Source of the DNA: G963662265 sp963668545
GTDB taxonomy: Bacteria; Spirochaetota; Spirochaetia; CADAEX01
NCBI GenBank assembly: GCA_963668545.1
Contig: OY764868.1
Coordinates: 2,728,001 to 2,792,000 of the forward strand
Length of the DNA: 64,000 bases
Direction of reading: 5' to 3'
The position numbers and the translations under genes were made by a program. Each line of letters opens with the position of its first letter. Within the stretch, counting starts at the first letter, position 1. The notes below the pieces were generated by a model that searched no databases, was not told where the DNA came from, and worked only from the letters and a program-made list of their open reading frames with translations. Shown in pieces: positions 53,436-62,010 of this stretch.

Positions 53436-53645
53436 CTACTGCTTTTTGTTTAAACCGTATTTTCTGTTGAATCTTTCAACTCTACCTGCAGTATCTACAA
53501 GCTTTTCCTTACCTGTGAAAAAAGGATGGCAGCTTGAGCAGATTTCAATCTGCTGGTCTTTTACAGTAGATTTTGTTTTGATAACATTGCCGCATGCACA
53601 TGTAATTGTAGTTTCTGTATACTCAGGATGTATATCTTTCTTCAT
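53436..53645 (-). CDS. rpmE: 50S ribosomal protein L31, zinc-binding type
   Basis: A 69-residue ribosomal protein. It begins MKKDIHPEYTE and has the Cys motif TCACGN...ICSSCHPFFTGK of the zinc-containing (C+) form, then VDTAGRVERFNRKYG. The start at 53645 has GGAGG upstream; the frame extends five codons further but without a ribosome site. It follows rho with 15 bp between, an arrangement also found in other spirochaetes. Confidence 0.96.
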   Translation of the reverse strand: MKKDIHPEYTETTITCACGNVIKTKSTVKDQQIEICSSCHPFFTGKEKLVDTAGRVERFNRKYGLNKKQ

Positions 53646-53660
53646 TTCTATATCCTCCAA

Positions 53661-55268
53661 TCAGCCCTGGAAATCTCCGGAACCTGTTGTATTCATTGAT
53701 TTCAGGAATGCCTCATTATTCTTGGTTTTTCTCATTTTGTCAATTAATAACTCGATAATTTCGATATCATCAAGCGGATTAATCACCTTTCTGAGAACCC
53801 ACATCTTATTGAGTTCCTCTTCTGTCAGCAGAAGATCCTCTTTTCTGGTTGCTGAACGTTTTATATTTATTGCAGGGTAGAGCCTTCTTTCAGAAATTTT
53901 TCTGTCAAGGTTCATTTCCATGTTACCTGTACCCTTGAATTCCTCGAAAATCACCTCATCCATTCTGCTCCCTGTTTCTATAAGGGCTGTTGCAACTATG
54001 GTAAGGCTTCCCCCGTGCTCTATATTTCTTGCAGATCCGAAAAACCTTTTCGGCTTGTGAAGTGCATTGGAATCCACACCGCCTGAAAGGATTTTTCCGG
54101 AGGTTGGAACTGTCTGGTTATAAGCCCTTGCAAGCCTGGTTATGGAGTCAAGCAGTATTACCACATCTTTCTTATGCTCAACAAGTCTTTTCGCCTTCTC
54201 AATAACCATCTCTGCAACCTGGACATGTCGTGTCGCCTGTTCATCAAATGTTGAGGAGATAACCTCACCCTTTACATTTCTTTTCATGTCAGTCACCTCT
54301 TCCGGACGCTCATCAATGAGAAGTACTATAAGATGAACTTCAGGATGGTTGGCTGTTATTGAATTGGCTATTTTCTGCAGAATAATTGTCTTACCTGTTC
54401 TTGGAGGTGCTACAATAAGTCCTCTCTGCCCTTTACCGATAGGACAGAACAGGTTGATCATTCTTGTTGTGGGATCCCCGAAAGAGGTTTCCATATTTAT
54501 TCTTTCGTCAGGATAAAGCGGGGTAAGGTTGTCAAAAGGCACTCTTGTCTGAGCAACCTTCGGATCATCATAGTTCACAGCCTCAACACGAAGCATTGCA
54601 AAGAACCTTTCACCTTCTCTCGGAGGTCTTATCTGTCCTCCAACAGTATCGCCTGTCCTCAGGTTGAAAAGCCTTATCTGTGATGGGGAAATATAGATAT
54701 CATCAGAACCTGGCAGATAACTGTTCTGGGGAGATCTCAGAAATCCGTAACCGTCAGGAAGTATCTCAAGTGATCCGTAAGCATGGATCACCCCCCCTGA
54801 AGCTGTGTGGGCCTTGAGAATATTGAATATAAGTTCCTGCTTTCTCAAGGAACCTATATTTTCATGAACTACCCCGAGATTAAGGGCAGATTCCCTCAAA
54901 TCAGGAAGACTCATCCTTGTCAGATCATTGATGCTCAGTTTTTCCTTATCACTGTTATCATTTTCTGCAGAAGACTGTTTCTTTCTGCGGCTGTTTTTAT
55001 CTGTTTTAACTGTTACAGAGGCTCTGGGCATCTCTTCCTGAGACATTGCCTCATCACTGGTATCAAAATTATCTGTTTTATAGTCAGACTCACTGTCATC
55101 TGCAGGATTTTCATCTGAAATAACAGAATCCTTTATAAGCTCAACTCGTATTTTTTTCTTTCTTGTTCTCTTCTTGACTACTACATTGGTATCTGAAGAA
55201 TTTTCACTATTTATTTCTTTATTTTCTGCTTCTTCCAAGGGCAGGCCTTCCTTTTTCTGAAAACTCAA
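53661..55268 (-). CDS. rho: Transcription termination factor Rho
   Basis: Hexameric RNA-dependent ATPase that ends transcription. Of 535 residues, about 1-115 form a charged, low-complexity extension (KKRTRKKK and acidic Ser-rich stretches). Then come the Rho N-domain (INDLTRMSLPDLRESALNLG), the RNA-binding cold-shock fold (LPDGYGFLRSPQNSYLPG) and the ATPase with Walker A APPRTGKT, LIDERPEEVTDM and LDSITRLARAYN. The likely start is TTG. Similar disordered N-terminal insertions occur in several phyla and can modulate RNA binding. Confidence 0.96.
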   Translation of the reverse strand: MSFQKKEGLPLEEAENKEINSENSSDTNVVVKKRTRKKKIRVELIKDSVISDENPADDSESDYKTDNFDTSDEAMSQEEMPRASVTVKTDKNSRRKKQSSAENDNSDKEKLSINDLTRMSLPDLRESALNLGVVHENIGSLRKQELIFNILKAHTASGGVIHAYGSLEILPDGYGFLRSPQNSYLPGSDDIYISPSQIRLFNLRTGDTVGGQIRPPREGERFFAMLRVEAVNYDDPKVAQTRVPFDNLTPLYPDERINMETSFGDPTTRMINLFCPIGKGQRGLIVAPPRTGKTIILQKIANSITANHPEVHLIVLLIDERPEEVTDMKRNVKGEVISSTFDEQATRHVQVAEMVIEKAKRLVEHKKDVVILLDSITRLARAYNQTVPTSGKILSGGVDSNALHKPKRFFGSARNIEHGGSLTIVATALIETGSRMDEVIFEEFKGTGNMEMNLDRKISERRLYPAINIKRSATRKEDLLLTEEELNKMWVLRKVINPLDDIEIIELLIDKMRKTKNNEAFLKSMNTTGSGDFQG

Positions 55269-55400
55269 GCATAAAAAGGAAATATTTCCTCTTTAACTCT
55301 ATTTATGTCAAATTCTGATTGAAAAATATAACTGATCAACTAACTGTTTTTTGATTTATTTATAACAGGATATGAAAAAACGCAATCTATATTTATTAAT

Positions 55401-56135
55401 TTAAATATAATCACCGCTTATAATACTGTCAACCCCTGCATCCTTCAATATATTTTTTATAATTATAAGCATTGCTGTTTCAGATGCTTTTTCCCGGACA
55501 TCGCTGCGGCATCCCTTAAAAACAAATTTATACTCAAACGCATTTTCCCTGTCGCGGTATCCGAACCATACTGTTCCTACCGGTTTATCAGCGCTTCCGC
55601 CATCAGGTCCGGCAATTCCCGATACAGCAACTGACAGGTCTGCACCTGATTTTACAAGTGCGCATTCAGCCATCTCAGACACTGTTTCAGCAGAAACAGC
55701 TCCGTATTTTTCCAGAGTTTTTTCATTTACCCCGAGCAGAATCTTGGCACTGTTGTCATAAGTGACAAAACTTCCCCAGAAATAGGCAGAACTGCCGGAA
55801 CGGTCTGTTATTGTTTTTGCAATAAGACCGCCGGTGCAGGATTCCGCAGTTACTGCAGTTATTTCACCTGTTTCCAGAAGATCACAGGCAAGATCCCCTG
55901 AAGAGATTCCATGGTCAGGAAGAGAGCTGTTTTTAAGAAAAAAGAAACCGCATTTCTCCCTGAGGCGGCTGAAAAAAAGTTCAACGTGGCTTCTTTCATC
56001 AGAAGAAGCCCGGATAAATGCCCCGTATTTATAAAAACATGTTTCAACAAACAGATTTTCAACTGTACTTTCTTTTATTATCTTTTCAATACTGCCTTTA
56101 TCAAGAACAAATATTCTGCATGATTCAATAAACAT
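55401..56135 (-). CDS. CinA C-terminal-domain protein (NMN amidohydrolase type)
   Basis: A 244-residue protein. Residues about 85-240 are the CinA C-terminal domain: TAVTAESCTGGLIAKTITDRSGSSAYF, FVTYDNSAKILLGV, GAVSAETVSEMAE and VAVSGIAGPDGGSADKPVGTVWFG. This domain deamidates nicotinamide mononucleotide (PncC). The first 80 residues are not the usual MoCF domain and show no motif I know. The ATG overlaps the bactofilin stop (TGATG). Confidence 0.88.
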   Translation of the reverse strand: MFIESCRIFVLDKGSIEKIIKESTVENLFVETCFYKYGAFIRASSDERSHVELFFSRLREKCGFFFLKNSSLPDHGISSGDLACDLLETGEITAVTAESCTGGLIAKTITDRSGSSAYFWGSFVTYDNSAKILLGVNEKTLEKYGAVSAETVSEMAECALVKSGADLSVAVSGIAGPDGGSADKPVGTVWFGYRDRENAFEYKFVFKGCRSDVREKASETAMLIIIKNILKDAGVDSIISGDYI

Positions 56136-56548
56136 CAGACAGTATGGATAGCATCCTTAAGCTTTTCCACAGTATCTGAAAAAACATTAATATCGGAATT
56201 GCCCTTTATCATTTCGCATTTACCGTCAAAGACTACACCGTCTGCAATTCTCAGCTTGGCTGTCCTTATGTTCCCGTAAACCTGTCCTGTAGAAAGCATT
56301 TCAAGCTTTTCAGACGCTGTAATATTACCGTGTACTATTCCCCCGACAACAACAGCCCTTACCTTTATATCTGCTTTAACAAGAGCCCCTTCTTCGATAT
56401 AAAGAAATCCTGATGACTCGATATCACCTTCAAATTTTCCGTCAATCTTAAGGGATTCAGAAAACTTCATAGTTCCCTTGAAAACTGTTTCCCTGCCCAG
56501 AGTTGTACTTATTCGTTCAATACCTTTGATATCATTATTTTTTGCCAT
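56135..56548 (-). CDS. Bactofilin
   Basis: A 137-residue bactofilin cytoskeletal protein. The repeated beta-helix rungs are visible: TVFKGTMKFSESLKIDGKFEGDIESSGFLYIEEGALVKADIK (in pieces), VGGIVHGNITASEKLEML and VYGNIRTAKLRI. Bactofilins polymerise without nucleotide and help position cell-wall enzymes. AGCAGG precedes the ATG. It lies between a small TPR gene and cinA in one unit; a second bactofilin occurs at 62011-62556. Confidence 0.93.
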   Translation of the reverse strand: MAKNNDIKGIERISTTLGRETVFKGTMKFSESLKIDGKFEGDIESSGFLYIEEGALVKADIKVRAVVVGGIVHGNITASEKLEMLSTGQVYGNIRTAKLRIADGVVFDGKCEMIKGNSDINVFSDTVEKLKDAIHTV

Positions 56549-56561
56549 AATTTACCTGCTT

Positions 56562-56783
56562 TTACTTGGTTGTCATCACGTAAACTCCGTCCCAGTCTTC
56601 CGATGGCGGATTTTCGATATAATAATTGCATCTCTCAAGATAAACCTGTGAGGGACCGTCATCTGCACAGACATCAAGAGCTTTCCGAAAACAGTTTTTT
56701 GCTTCTTCAAACTGCATCAGTTTATAATATTTACGCCCTTCTGCAAAAAGCTCAACAGCTTTCAGTTTTTCGGCTGATACCAT
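56562..56783 (-). CDS. Small TPR-like protein resembling a cyclase C-terminal tail
   Basis: A 73-residue protein with one TPR-like helix pair (ELFAEGRKYYKLMQFEEAKNCFRKAL) and the ending PPSEDWDGVYVMTTK. The same ending closes many spirochaetal and other adenylate/guanylate cyclases, but no cyclase domain is encoded here. AGGGGGGCAG precedes the ATG. It lies between the pseudo-receiver and bactofilin genes. Confidence 0.75.
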   Translation of the reverse strand: MVSAEKLKAVELFAEGRKYYKLMQFEEAKNCFRKALDVCADDGPSQVYLERCNYYIENPPSEDWDGVYVMTTK

Positions 56784-56795
56784 ACTGCCCCCCCT

Positions 56796-57509
56796 TTATT
56801 TAGCCTCAGCGAGATGGCTTTTATACTTTTCTTCAAGGGCTGAAATATCAAAAGCAAGATTTTCCATCTTGTCCTTTGTTTTTTCCAGCTCGGTTATCTC
56901 ATCAGAAATACTGTCTACAGCTGCCAGCATCTGTATTGTATTATCCCTCAGAACATCCAGGAACTCTTCCTTGTTGTCGCATCCGTTTTTTTCAACTTCA
57001 TCTACCATAACATTCAGTTTTTTCACCGGAGCTTCAATATGCTGTTTAAGGAAATTCAGTGTATTGTTCAGTGTCTGAATTACCTTGATCACCTCATCCT
57101 TGTGAAACTTTCTGCTGGCCAGATCCCTGTTTCTCAGAGCCGATTTCAGCCTTGCATAGACCACAGCAAAACTGAAAGGTTTTCGTATATAATCCTCAAC
57201 ACCTATATTGAATCCCTCTATCACATCTTCAGGGTTATCCATTTCAGACAGCATTATTACAGGTATATCAGAGAATTCTGAATATTCAGCATCCTTTTTA
57301 ATAAGTTTTGTAACTTCAAGTCCTGAAATATAAGGCATGCTGCTTTCCAGAATCATGATATCAGGCCTTTCTTTCTGTATAACATAAAGAACTTCCTCTC
57401 CATTTGACGCAAGAACGACATCAAATCCGAGTTTGTCAAACATTATTTCAAAAAACTCCCGGTTAACCTCATCTGAAGATCCAACCAGTATTTTACGTCT
57501 TTCATCCAT
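56796..57509 (-). CDS. Atypical response-regulator receiver with coiled-coil tail
   Basis: A 237-residue protein. Residues about 5-120 have the receiver fold (RPDIMILESSMPYISGLEV; VEDYIRKPFS). The phosphorylation site Asp is Glu (ILESSMP), and the usual acidic pair near the N-terminus reads GSSDE, so it probably does not respond to normal phosphorylation. The tail (about 130-237) is a long helical coiled coil. The start at ATG 57509 is preferred over a TTG 13 codons upstream. It heads the receiver-TPR-bactofilin-cinA unit. Confidence 0.82.
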   Translation of the reverse strand: MDERRKILVGSSDEVNREFFEIMFDKLGFDVVLASNGEEVLYVIQKERPDIMILESSMPYISGLEVTKLIKKDAEYSEFSDIPVIMLSEMDNPEDVIEGFNIGVEDYIRKPFSFAVVYARLKSALRNRDLASRKFHKDEVIKVIQTLNNTLNFLKQHIEAPVKKLNVMVDEVEKNGCDNKEEFLDVLRDNTIQMLAAVDSISDEITELEKTKDKMENLAFDISALEEKYKSHLAEAK

Positions 57510-57689
57510 AATAATTTTCCCTTTATATACAGAAGTAGTGTTTTTCAACCAATAGTATTTTCCTATACTTCAATGCTGTTGTCAATTGCTTCTTTTGCTC
57601 CACCCTGTTTATAAGGTATTCAGCTGTACAATAAGTGAATAAAAGAAACAATAACCTGCTGCTGAAATATTGAGCCTGTACAGCATTTT

Positions 57690-59285
57690 TCAGAGGTTTT
57701 TCTTTTTATACAGATTTCTGGCAATCCCGAAAACAAACATACCCAATGAAATAAATACTGCATAAACACCGAACCAGTCACCATATTTTGTATATAATGT
57801 GGTTGTCTCATTATAAACAGGGATATCAGCAACCAGATACCCTTCAATGAAAGGATCAATTCTTTCAGTAATAACACCGTTGGGATCAATTACACATGTT
57901 ATACCGCCGTTTGTGCTTCTTATGACACTCCGCTGGTTTTCCGCTGCCCTGAAAACTGCATGCATCATATGCTGGACTTCTGCGGCAACAGAACCTGACC
58001 ATGAATCGTTTGTCATATTCACAATTATGTCAGCACCGCTGTTTATGAATTTTCTCGAAAGATAGCCGAAAGTATCTTCAAAACATATGGGGGTTGAAAA
58101 CTTTACACCGTTATTATCAAAAACAGTATATTCCTCTCCCTTTTCCCAGAAGTGTGTATCAAATTTTTTAAGAAGATTATACATCCAGGGCAGCTGCTTT
58201 TTATAAGGGAAATGCTCTGTAAAAGGTACAAGATGGGTTTTCCTGTATCTTTCAACAAGTTTTCCATTCTCAAAAAGAAGGGCTGCGTTATAATCAATTC
58301 TCAACGTATCACCGTTTTCATCAGATATAAGCTGCCCGTCATCATTGCCTACAACAAAAGGAACATCCTGAGATTCCAGATAATCAGAGAGCTGTCTTAC
58401 AAGCCTGTATGTATCATTGTCTGTCCTGTATCTGGTATGCCACTCTATTGCAGGAACAAAAGATGTTTCAGACCAGACCACAATATCAGGATTTTCTTCA
58501 AGCGCTTTGTCGCTCTGCCTTATCAACCGCCTGAGTGATTCAGCATAGGTCGCCACTCCCCCCTGCCAGGGATCTATGTTCTGCTGTATCATTGCAACTC
58601 TCCATTTAACTGAACTGCTGTAGTCTGCCTTTCCGGCAAATCCCCAGATCAGTACAGAGGCCATTACAACCATATAAACAGCAGCATATTTTCCGTATCC
58701 GGCTGAAAAATCTCTCAGGCTGATTCTGCCCTTGCTTAACAGGTATCCCAAAAAGGATGAGGGAAGAACAACAAGAAACGACACTCCCCAGACACCTGTC
58801 AGGGAAGAAAACCTCACTAGCGGTGTAACAAGGTACTGTGAATAACCGATAACACCATATGAATACCCGAGAAAGCCCTTTGTTCTGAGGTACTCATATG
58901 CTGTCCAGATTACCGCGAGCAGGATCCAGTTTTTTCCGGGAAAGAGTTTTACAGCAAGTTTCATCAGGGGGAAGAGGATAAAATAATAAAACGCATACAA
59001 AAGCGGTATGATGAAAATTGTCAGGGGATGAAAACTTGCTAGCCAGTAGTTAAAAATCGCATAAGAAAGAATGCCGAAAAAAAGCCCGTAAAAAGGGGCC
59101 TGAATATAGCTCATCCTCTGAACAACAATGAAAACAGGAACCAGAGATATAAAAGCCAGAAATGGTATACCGGAACTTATGATAAATGATGGAAAAGAGA
59201 ACGCGAATAATACTGAAGAAAGAGTAAGTAGAAAAAGATCTGATAAAATTACTGAAAATTTATTCCTGACGGTTGGACCAGACAC
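57690..59285 (-). CDS. lnt: Apolipoprotein N-acyltransferase
   Basis: Adds the third acyl chain to lipoproteins at the periplasmic face of the inner membrane. About eight N-terminal helices precede a nitrilase-like domain with the catalytic Glu in VVWSETSFVP, the Lys in YRKTHLVPFTEHFP and the Cys in STPICFEDTFG. I place the start at GTG 59285, where GGAAGGAG lies upstream; the longer TTG frame would run 62 bp into HU. It overlaps the end of the HU gene by 26 bp. It fits a window with several lipoproteins. Confidence 0.93.
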   Translation of the reverse strand: MSGPTVRNKFSVILSDLFLLTLSSVLFAFSFPSFIISSGIPFLAFISLVPVFIVVQRMSYIQAPFYGLFFGILSYAIFNYWLASFHPLTIFIIPLLYAFYYFILFPLMKLAVKLFPGKNWILLAVIWTAYEYLRTKGFLGYSYGVIGYSQYLVTPLVRFSSLTGVWGVSFLVVLPSSFLGYLLSKGRISLRDFSAGYGKYAAVYMVVMASVLIWGFAGKADYSSSVKWRVAMIQQNIDPWQGGVATYAESLRRLIRQSDKALEENPDIVVWSETSFVPAIEWHTRYRTDNDTYRLVRQLSDYLESQDVPFVVGNDDGQLISDENGDTLRIDYNAALLFENGKLVERYRKTHLVPFTEHFPYKKQLPWMYNLLKKFDTHFWEKGEEYTVFDNNGVKFSTPICFEDTFGYLSRKFINSGADIIVNMTNDSWSGSVAAEVQHMMHAVFRAAENQRSVIRSTNGGITCVIDPNGVITERIDPFIEGYLVADIPVYNETTTLYTKYGDWFGVYAVFISLGMFVFGIARNLYKKKNL

Positions 59286-59565
59286 TGTTTTTAAGCTCCT
59301 TCCCCGGACGAAATACAGCAACCCCGTGAGCGCCTACAGATACAATTTCACCCGTTTTAGGATTATGAGCTTTTTCCCTTCCCTTACGTGTTCTTATTTC
59401 AAAAGTACCAAAACCGCGCAATTCAACGACCCGGTCCTCTATAAGAGCCTGTTTAACCTCATCAAAGATTAAATCCATTGTCGTATGAATATCTTTCTTA
59501 TTTAAACCGGTTTTTTCATAAATGTTTTCGATTATTTCAGCTTTGGTCAGCTTACTGTCACCCAC
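59260..59565 (-). CDS. hup: HU-family DNA-binding protein
   Basis: A 101-residue histone-like protein. It shows LTKAEIIENIYEKTGLNKKDIHT at the dimerisation helices, ELRGFGTFEIRTRKGREKAHNPKTGE in the DNA-binding arm and VAVFRPGKELK. Length is a little more than typical because of an eight-residue tail. The start is GTG, with AAGGTG upstream. It overlaps lnt, an adjacency also known in other spirochaetes. Confidence 0.95.
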   Translation of the reverse strand: MGDSKLTKAEIIENIYEKTGLNKKDIHTTMDLIFDEVKQALIEDRVVELRGFGTFEIRTRKGREKAHNPKTGEIVSVGAHGVAVFRPGKELKNSVWSNRQE

Positions 59566-59631
59566 TTACTTACACCTTATTGCCTTTGAAATACTTTATA
59601 ATTCTGAAAATATCCCGTATTTATATTAAAC

Positions 59632-59671
59632 ATAAAAAAACAGACCCCGTTGAATTTTATTCCACGGGGTT
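59632..59671 (-). terminator. Rho-independent terminator after rpsT
   Basis: ACCCCGTGGAAT pairs with ATTCAACGGGGT around a short loop, followed on the minus strand by CTGTTTTTTTA. Confidence 0.85.
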
Positions 59672-59681
59672 ATTTTATGAT

Positions 59682-59951
59682 TTATTCAGCGCTGAGTCTG
59701 TTGAGCATCTTTGCAAGTCTGGATTTCTTCCTTGCAACAGTGTTTTTGTGATAAATACCTTTACCAGCAGCTGTATCCATTTTTTTAACAACAAGCTTGT
59801 ATGCTTTAGCAGCTTCATCTTTGTCTTCAGAACTTACTGCAGTAGTAAAATTTTTAATAGATGTTCGCACTTCACTCTTTGCAGTTCTGTTTCTGAGTCT
59901 TCTTTTAAGACTCTGTCTGTGTCTTTTAGCTGCAGAACCTTTCTCCGCCAA
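59682..59951 (-). CDS. rpsT: 30S ribosomal protein S20
   Basis: An 89-residue helical ribosomal protein, Lys/Arg-rich, with SAAKRHRQSLKRRLRNRTAKSEVRT (in part) and the C-terminal KGIYHKNTVARKKSRLAKML. Start TTG, preceded by AAGGAGTGG. It stands alone with its own terminator. Confidence 0.95.
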   Translation of the reverse strand: MAEKGSAAKRHRQSLKRRLRNRTAKSEVRTSIKNFTTAVSSEDKDEAAKAYKLVVKKMDTAAGKGIYHKNTVARKKSRLAKMLNRLSAE

Positions 59952-60161
59952 TGGACCACTCCTTATTATTTGATTTTTCGAAATTAACAGATAAAAACTC
60001 TATAGTCAATACGATTATCCGCACACAGCCGCAAACCGTATATTTTTTTGCTGTAAAAGAATTTATTCAGTATAAAAACGCTTCACATCCCCTGTTTAAG
60101 AGCTTCAGCTTCACTTTTTAAATACTGACTCATGCTCTACAGCATAAATACCGGCCAGTTT

Positions 60162-60332
60162 CTATTTAAAATCGCTCGGTCTTCTTTCCTGTCTTTTGCA
60201 CTTGTCACATTCAGCATAATTCTTTTTTCTGCCGCCTGCAAAAACTGCTTTCATTTTTACTTCACCGCCACATGGACATAAAAATTTCTGACTAGCTGAC
60301 CCGGCACGGGCATTCTTACTCACCTGTCCCAT
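60162..60332 (-). CDS. 56-residue zinc-ribbon-like protein
   Basis: A short gene below usual cut-offs. From ATG 60332 the frame encodes MGQVSKNARAGSASQKF, then CPCGG, a basic stretch MKAVFAGGRKKNY and ECDKCKRQERRPSDF. The CxC and CxxC pairs suggest a single zinc ribbon. GGAGGATTATT precedes the ATG. Composition (very basic, four Cys) is like small ribosome- or nucleic-acid-associated proteins. I cannot name it. Confidence 0.75.
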   Translation of the reverse strand: MGQVSKNARAGSASQKFLCPCGGEVKMKAVFAGGRKKNYAECDKCKRQERRPSDFK

Positions 60333-60552
60333 AATAATCCTCCAAATATGTTAAGAGTAACTCAATATATATAATTTTTCCAGATGAAAAATAAACCTTT
60401 CCGCTGCAGAATTCCGGAGAACGACATGTCCTGTCCTTTGCAGGACAACAGAACCAGGCCGGAAAGCTATTGTGTTCTCTATGACTTTTTATTAAAACTG
60501 TTCAAGTTGAATATAATGACTAGTTTAAAAGGTGTCAAGATAATTACCTGCA

Positions 60553-61485
60553 TCAAAAACCAGTCACTTTCCAGCTTCTCCCTTTTTCATCATATTTTAC
60601 ATATTTCAGTGAAATATGAAGGTAGGAACCATCCCTGTTTTCAATCTTGACTGTTTTTGAAAGTATATTTATCTCACTGACCTTATACTGTTTGTCATCA
60701 TATATGATTCGCGCCCCTTCAGGGGGATATTTTCTTCTTTCCTCGAGATAAAAATCATGCTCATAGGAGAGGCAGCATAAAAGCCTTCCACAGGGGCCTG
60801 ATATCTTCATTGAATTAAGGGAGAGGTTTTGATCTTTGGCCATCTTGATGGAAACCGGTTTAAGCTTGTCTGTAAGCCCATGACAGCAGTAGTCCCGTCC
60901 GCACACACCAAGTCCCCCGACAACCCTTGATTCATCACGAACACCAATCTGCCGGAGCTCAATTCTCATCTTGAATACAGAAACAAGGTCTTTGACAAGT
61001 TCCCTGAAATCAACTCTTGCATCAGCTGTGAAAAAAAACAGCACCTTGGGTTCCTCGAGCAGGTAATGGGCTGAGACCAGTTTCATATCAAGTTTATGCT
61101 TTGCAATTTTTTCGCGGCAGATATTGAACGCATCCCGTGCACGTTCCTTATTATTTTCATATTTTTCAAGATCATCATCAGTCGCTTTTCTGGCAATAAA
61201 CTGAACCTCTTTAAGACCGATGAGTTTTTCCTTCTCTGTTCTGAGAAGATAGCTCCCCAGAACCTTTGCAAGGTCTTTACCGTATTTACCGGAAGCTATC
61301 ACAAGATCATCATGATTTACTTCAAACCCGGCAGGGTATTCACAGAATTCAGTTTCACTTGAGTTTAAAAACTTAACCTTTATCATTTTCTCCGGAAGGT
61401 CAGAGACATCAGCTATCGCGCTCTCAGCTTCCGCATCTATTACTTCATCTTCCTGAAGCATTTCATCATCTAGTATATCATCCAT
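60553..61485 (-). CDS. PSP1-domain protein (RicT/YaaT type)
   Basis: A 310-residue protein with the PSP1 C-terminal domain in the middle to end: FTADARVDFRELVKDLVSVF, RIELRQIGVRDESRVVGGLG, the Cys pattern CGRDYCCHG and SGPCGRLLCCLSYEH. In Bacillus the homologue RicT binds Fe-S clusters in a complex that affects RNA processing. An acidic N-terminal extension of about 40 residues is extra. It lies 4 bp after the YaaR gene; in Bacillus yaaR and yaaT are also neighbours. Confidence 0.9.
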   Translation of the reverse strand: MDDILDDEMLQEDEVIDAEAESAIADVSDLPEKMIKVKFLNSSETEFCEYPAGFEVNHDDLVIASGKYGKDLAKVLGSYLLRTEKEKLIGLKEVQFIARKATDDDLEKYENNKERARDAFNICREKIAKHKLDMKLVSAHYLLEEPKVLFFFTADARVDFRELVKDLVSVFKMRIELRQIGVRDESRVVGGLGVCGRDYCCHGLTDKLKPVSIKMAKDQNLSLNSMKISGPCGRLLCCLSYEHDFYLEERRKYPPEGARIIYDDKQYKVSEINILSKTVKIENRDGSYLHISLKYVKYDEKGRSWKVTGF

Positions 61486-61489
61486 AATA

Positions 61490-61990
61490 TTATCCCATCA
61501 GATCTACAAGGATCCCTTCGATTTCTTCAATTTTTTTAAGAATGGTCAGCTGATTTTTCTGGCTCTGCACTATATATGAAGCAAGTTTTTCAAGCTTTTC
61601 ATCAACAACCCTGACCTTGACCCATTTTTTTTCATCAAAAACAGGAATACCATTCTTAAGGAAACGTCTTGTCTGAATATCAGTTTCCGCTTCATAGGCT
61701 TTTTTTACAATATATCCGACAAACTTTCTTACAGCTTTTTTATATTCTTTAATTGAGGACATGAAAGGTTTTTCTATCAGCCTTTCTCCTGCCTCGTGGA
61801 TATTATCAAGGAGCTCTTCAACAGAAACATTTTCAATCTCCCGTTCCGTTATAAACAGAGAAAAATCTTTTTCTACAGAAGAAGTTCCAGATCTCAGAGA
61901 TGTGGAATAGACAGATCCTTTTTTGGATGTTTTTTTCTCCTTCTTGTTCTTGAGGGGAGAATTCCATCCTGTTAACTCTATTCTATCCAT
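61490..61990 (-). CDS. YaaR family (DUF327) protein
   Basis: A 166-residue helical protein. The conserved part is SVEELLDNIHEAGERLIEKPFMSSIKEYKKAVRKFVGYIV (shown in part) and KKWVKVRVVDEKLEKLASYIV near the end. The N-terminal 45 residues are Lys/Ser-rich. The function of the family is unknown. It is next to the PSP1 gene as in Firmicutes, and 20 bp after the second bactofilin. Confidence 0.87.
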   Translation of the reverse strand: MDRIELTGWNSPLKNKKEKKTSKKGSVYSTSLRSGTSSVEKDFSLFITEREIENVSVEELLDNIHEAGERLIEKPFMSSIKEYKKAVRKFVGYIVKKAYEAETDIQTRRFLKNGIPVFDEKKWVKVRVVDEKLEKLASYIVQSQKNQLTILKKIEEIEGILVDLMG

Positions 61991-62010
61991 TTATATCAGG
62001 GGAATTAAAG

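Noticed and set aside
60384..60650. 88-codon plus-strand frame overlapping the PSP1 gene end
   Set aside because: No ribosome site; its second half lies antisense to PSP1 coding sequence.
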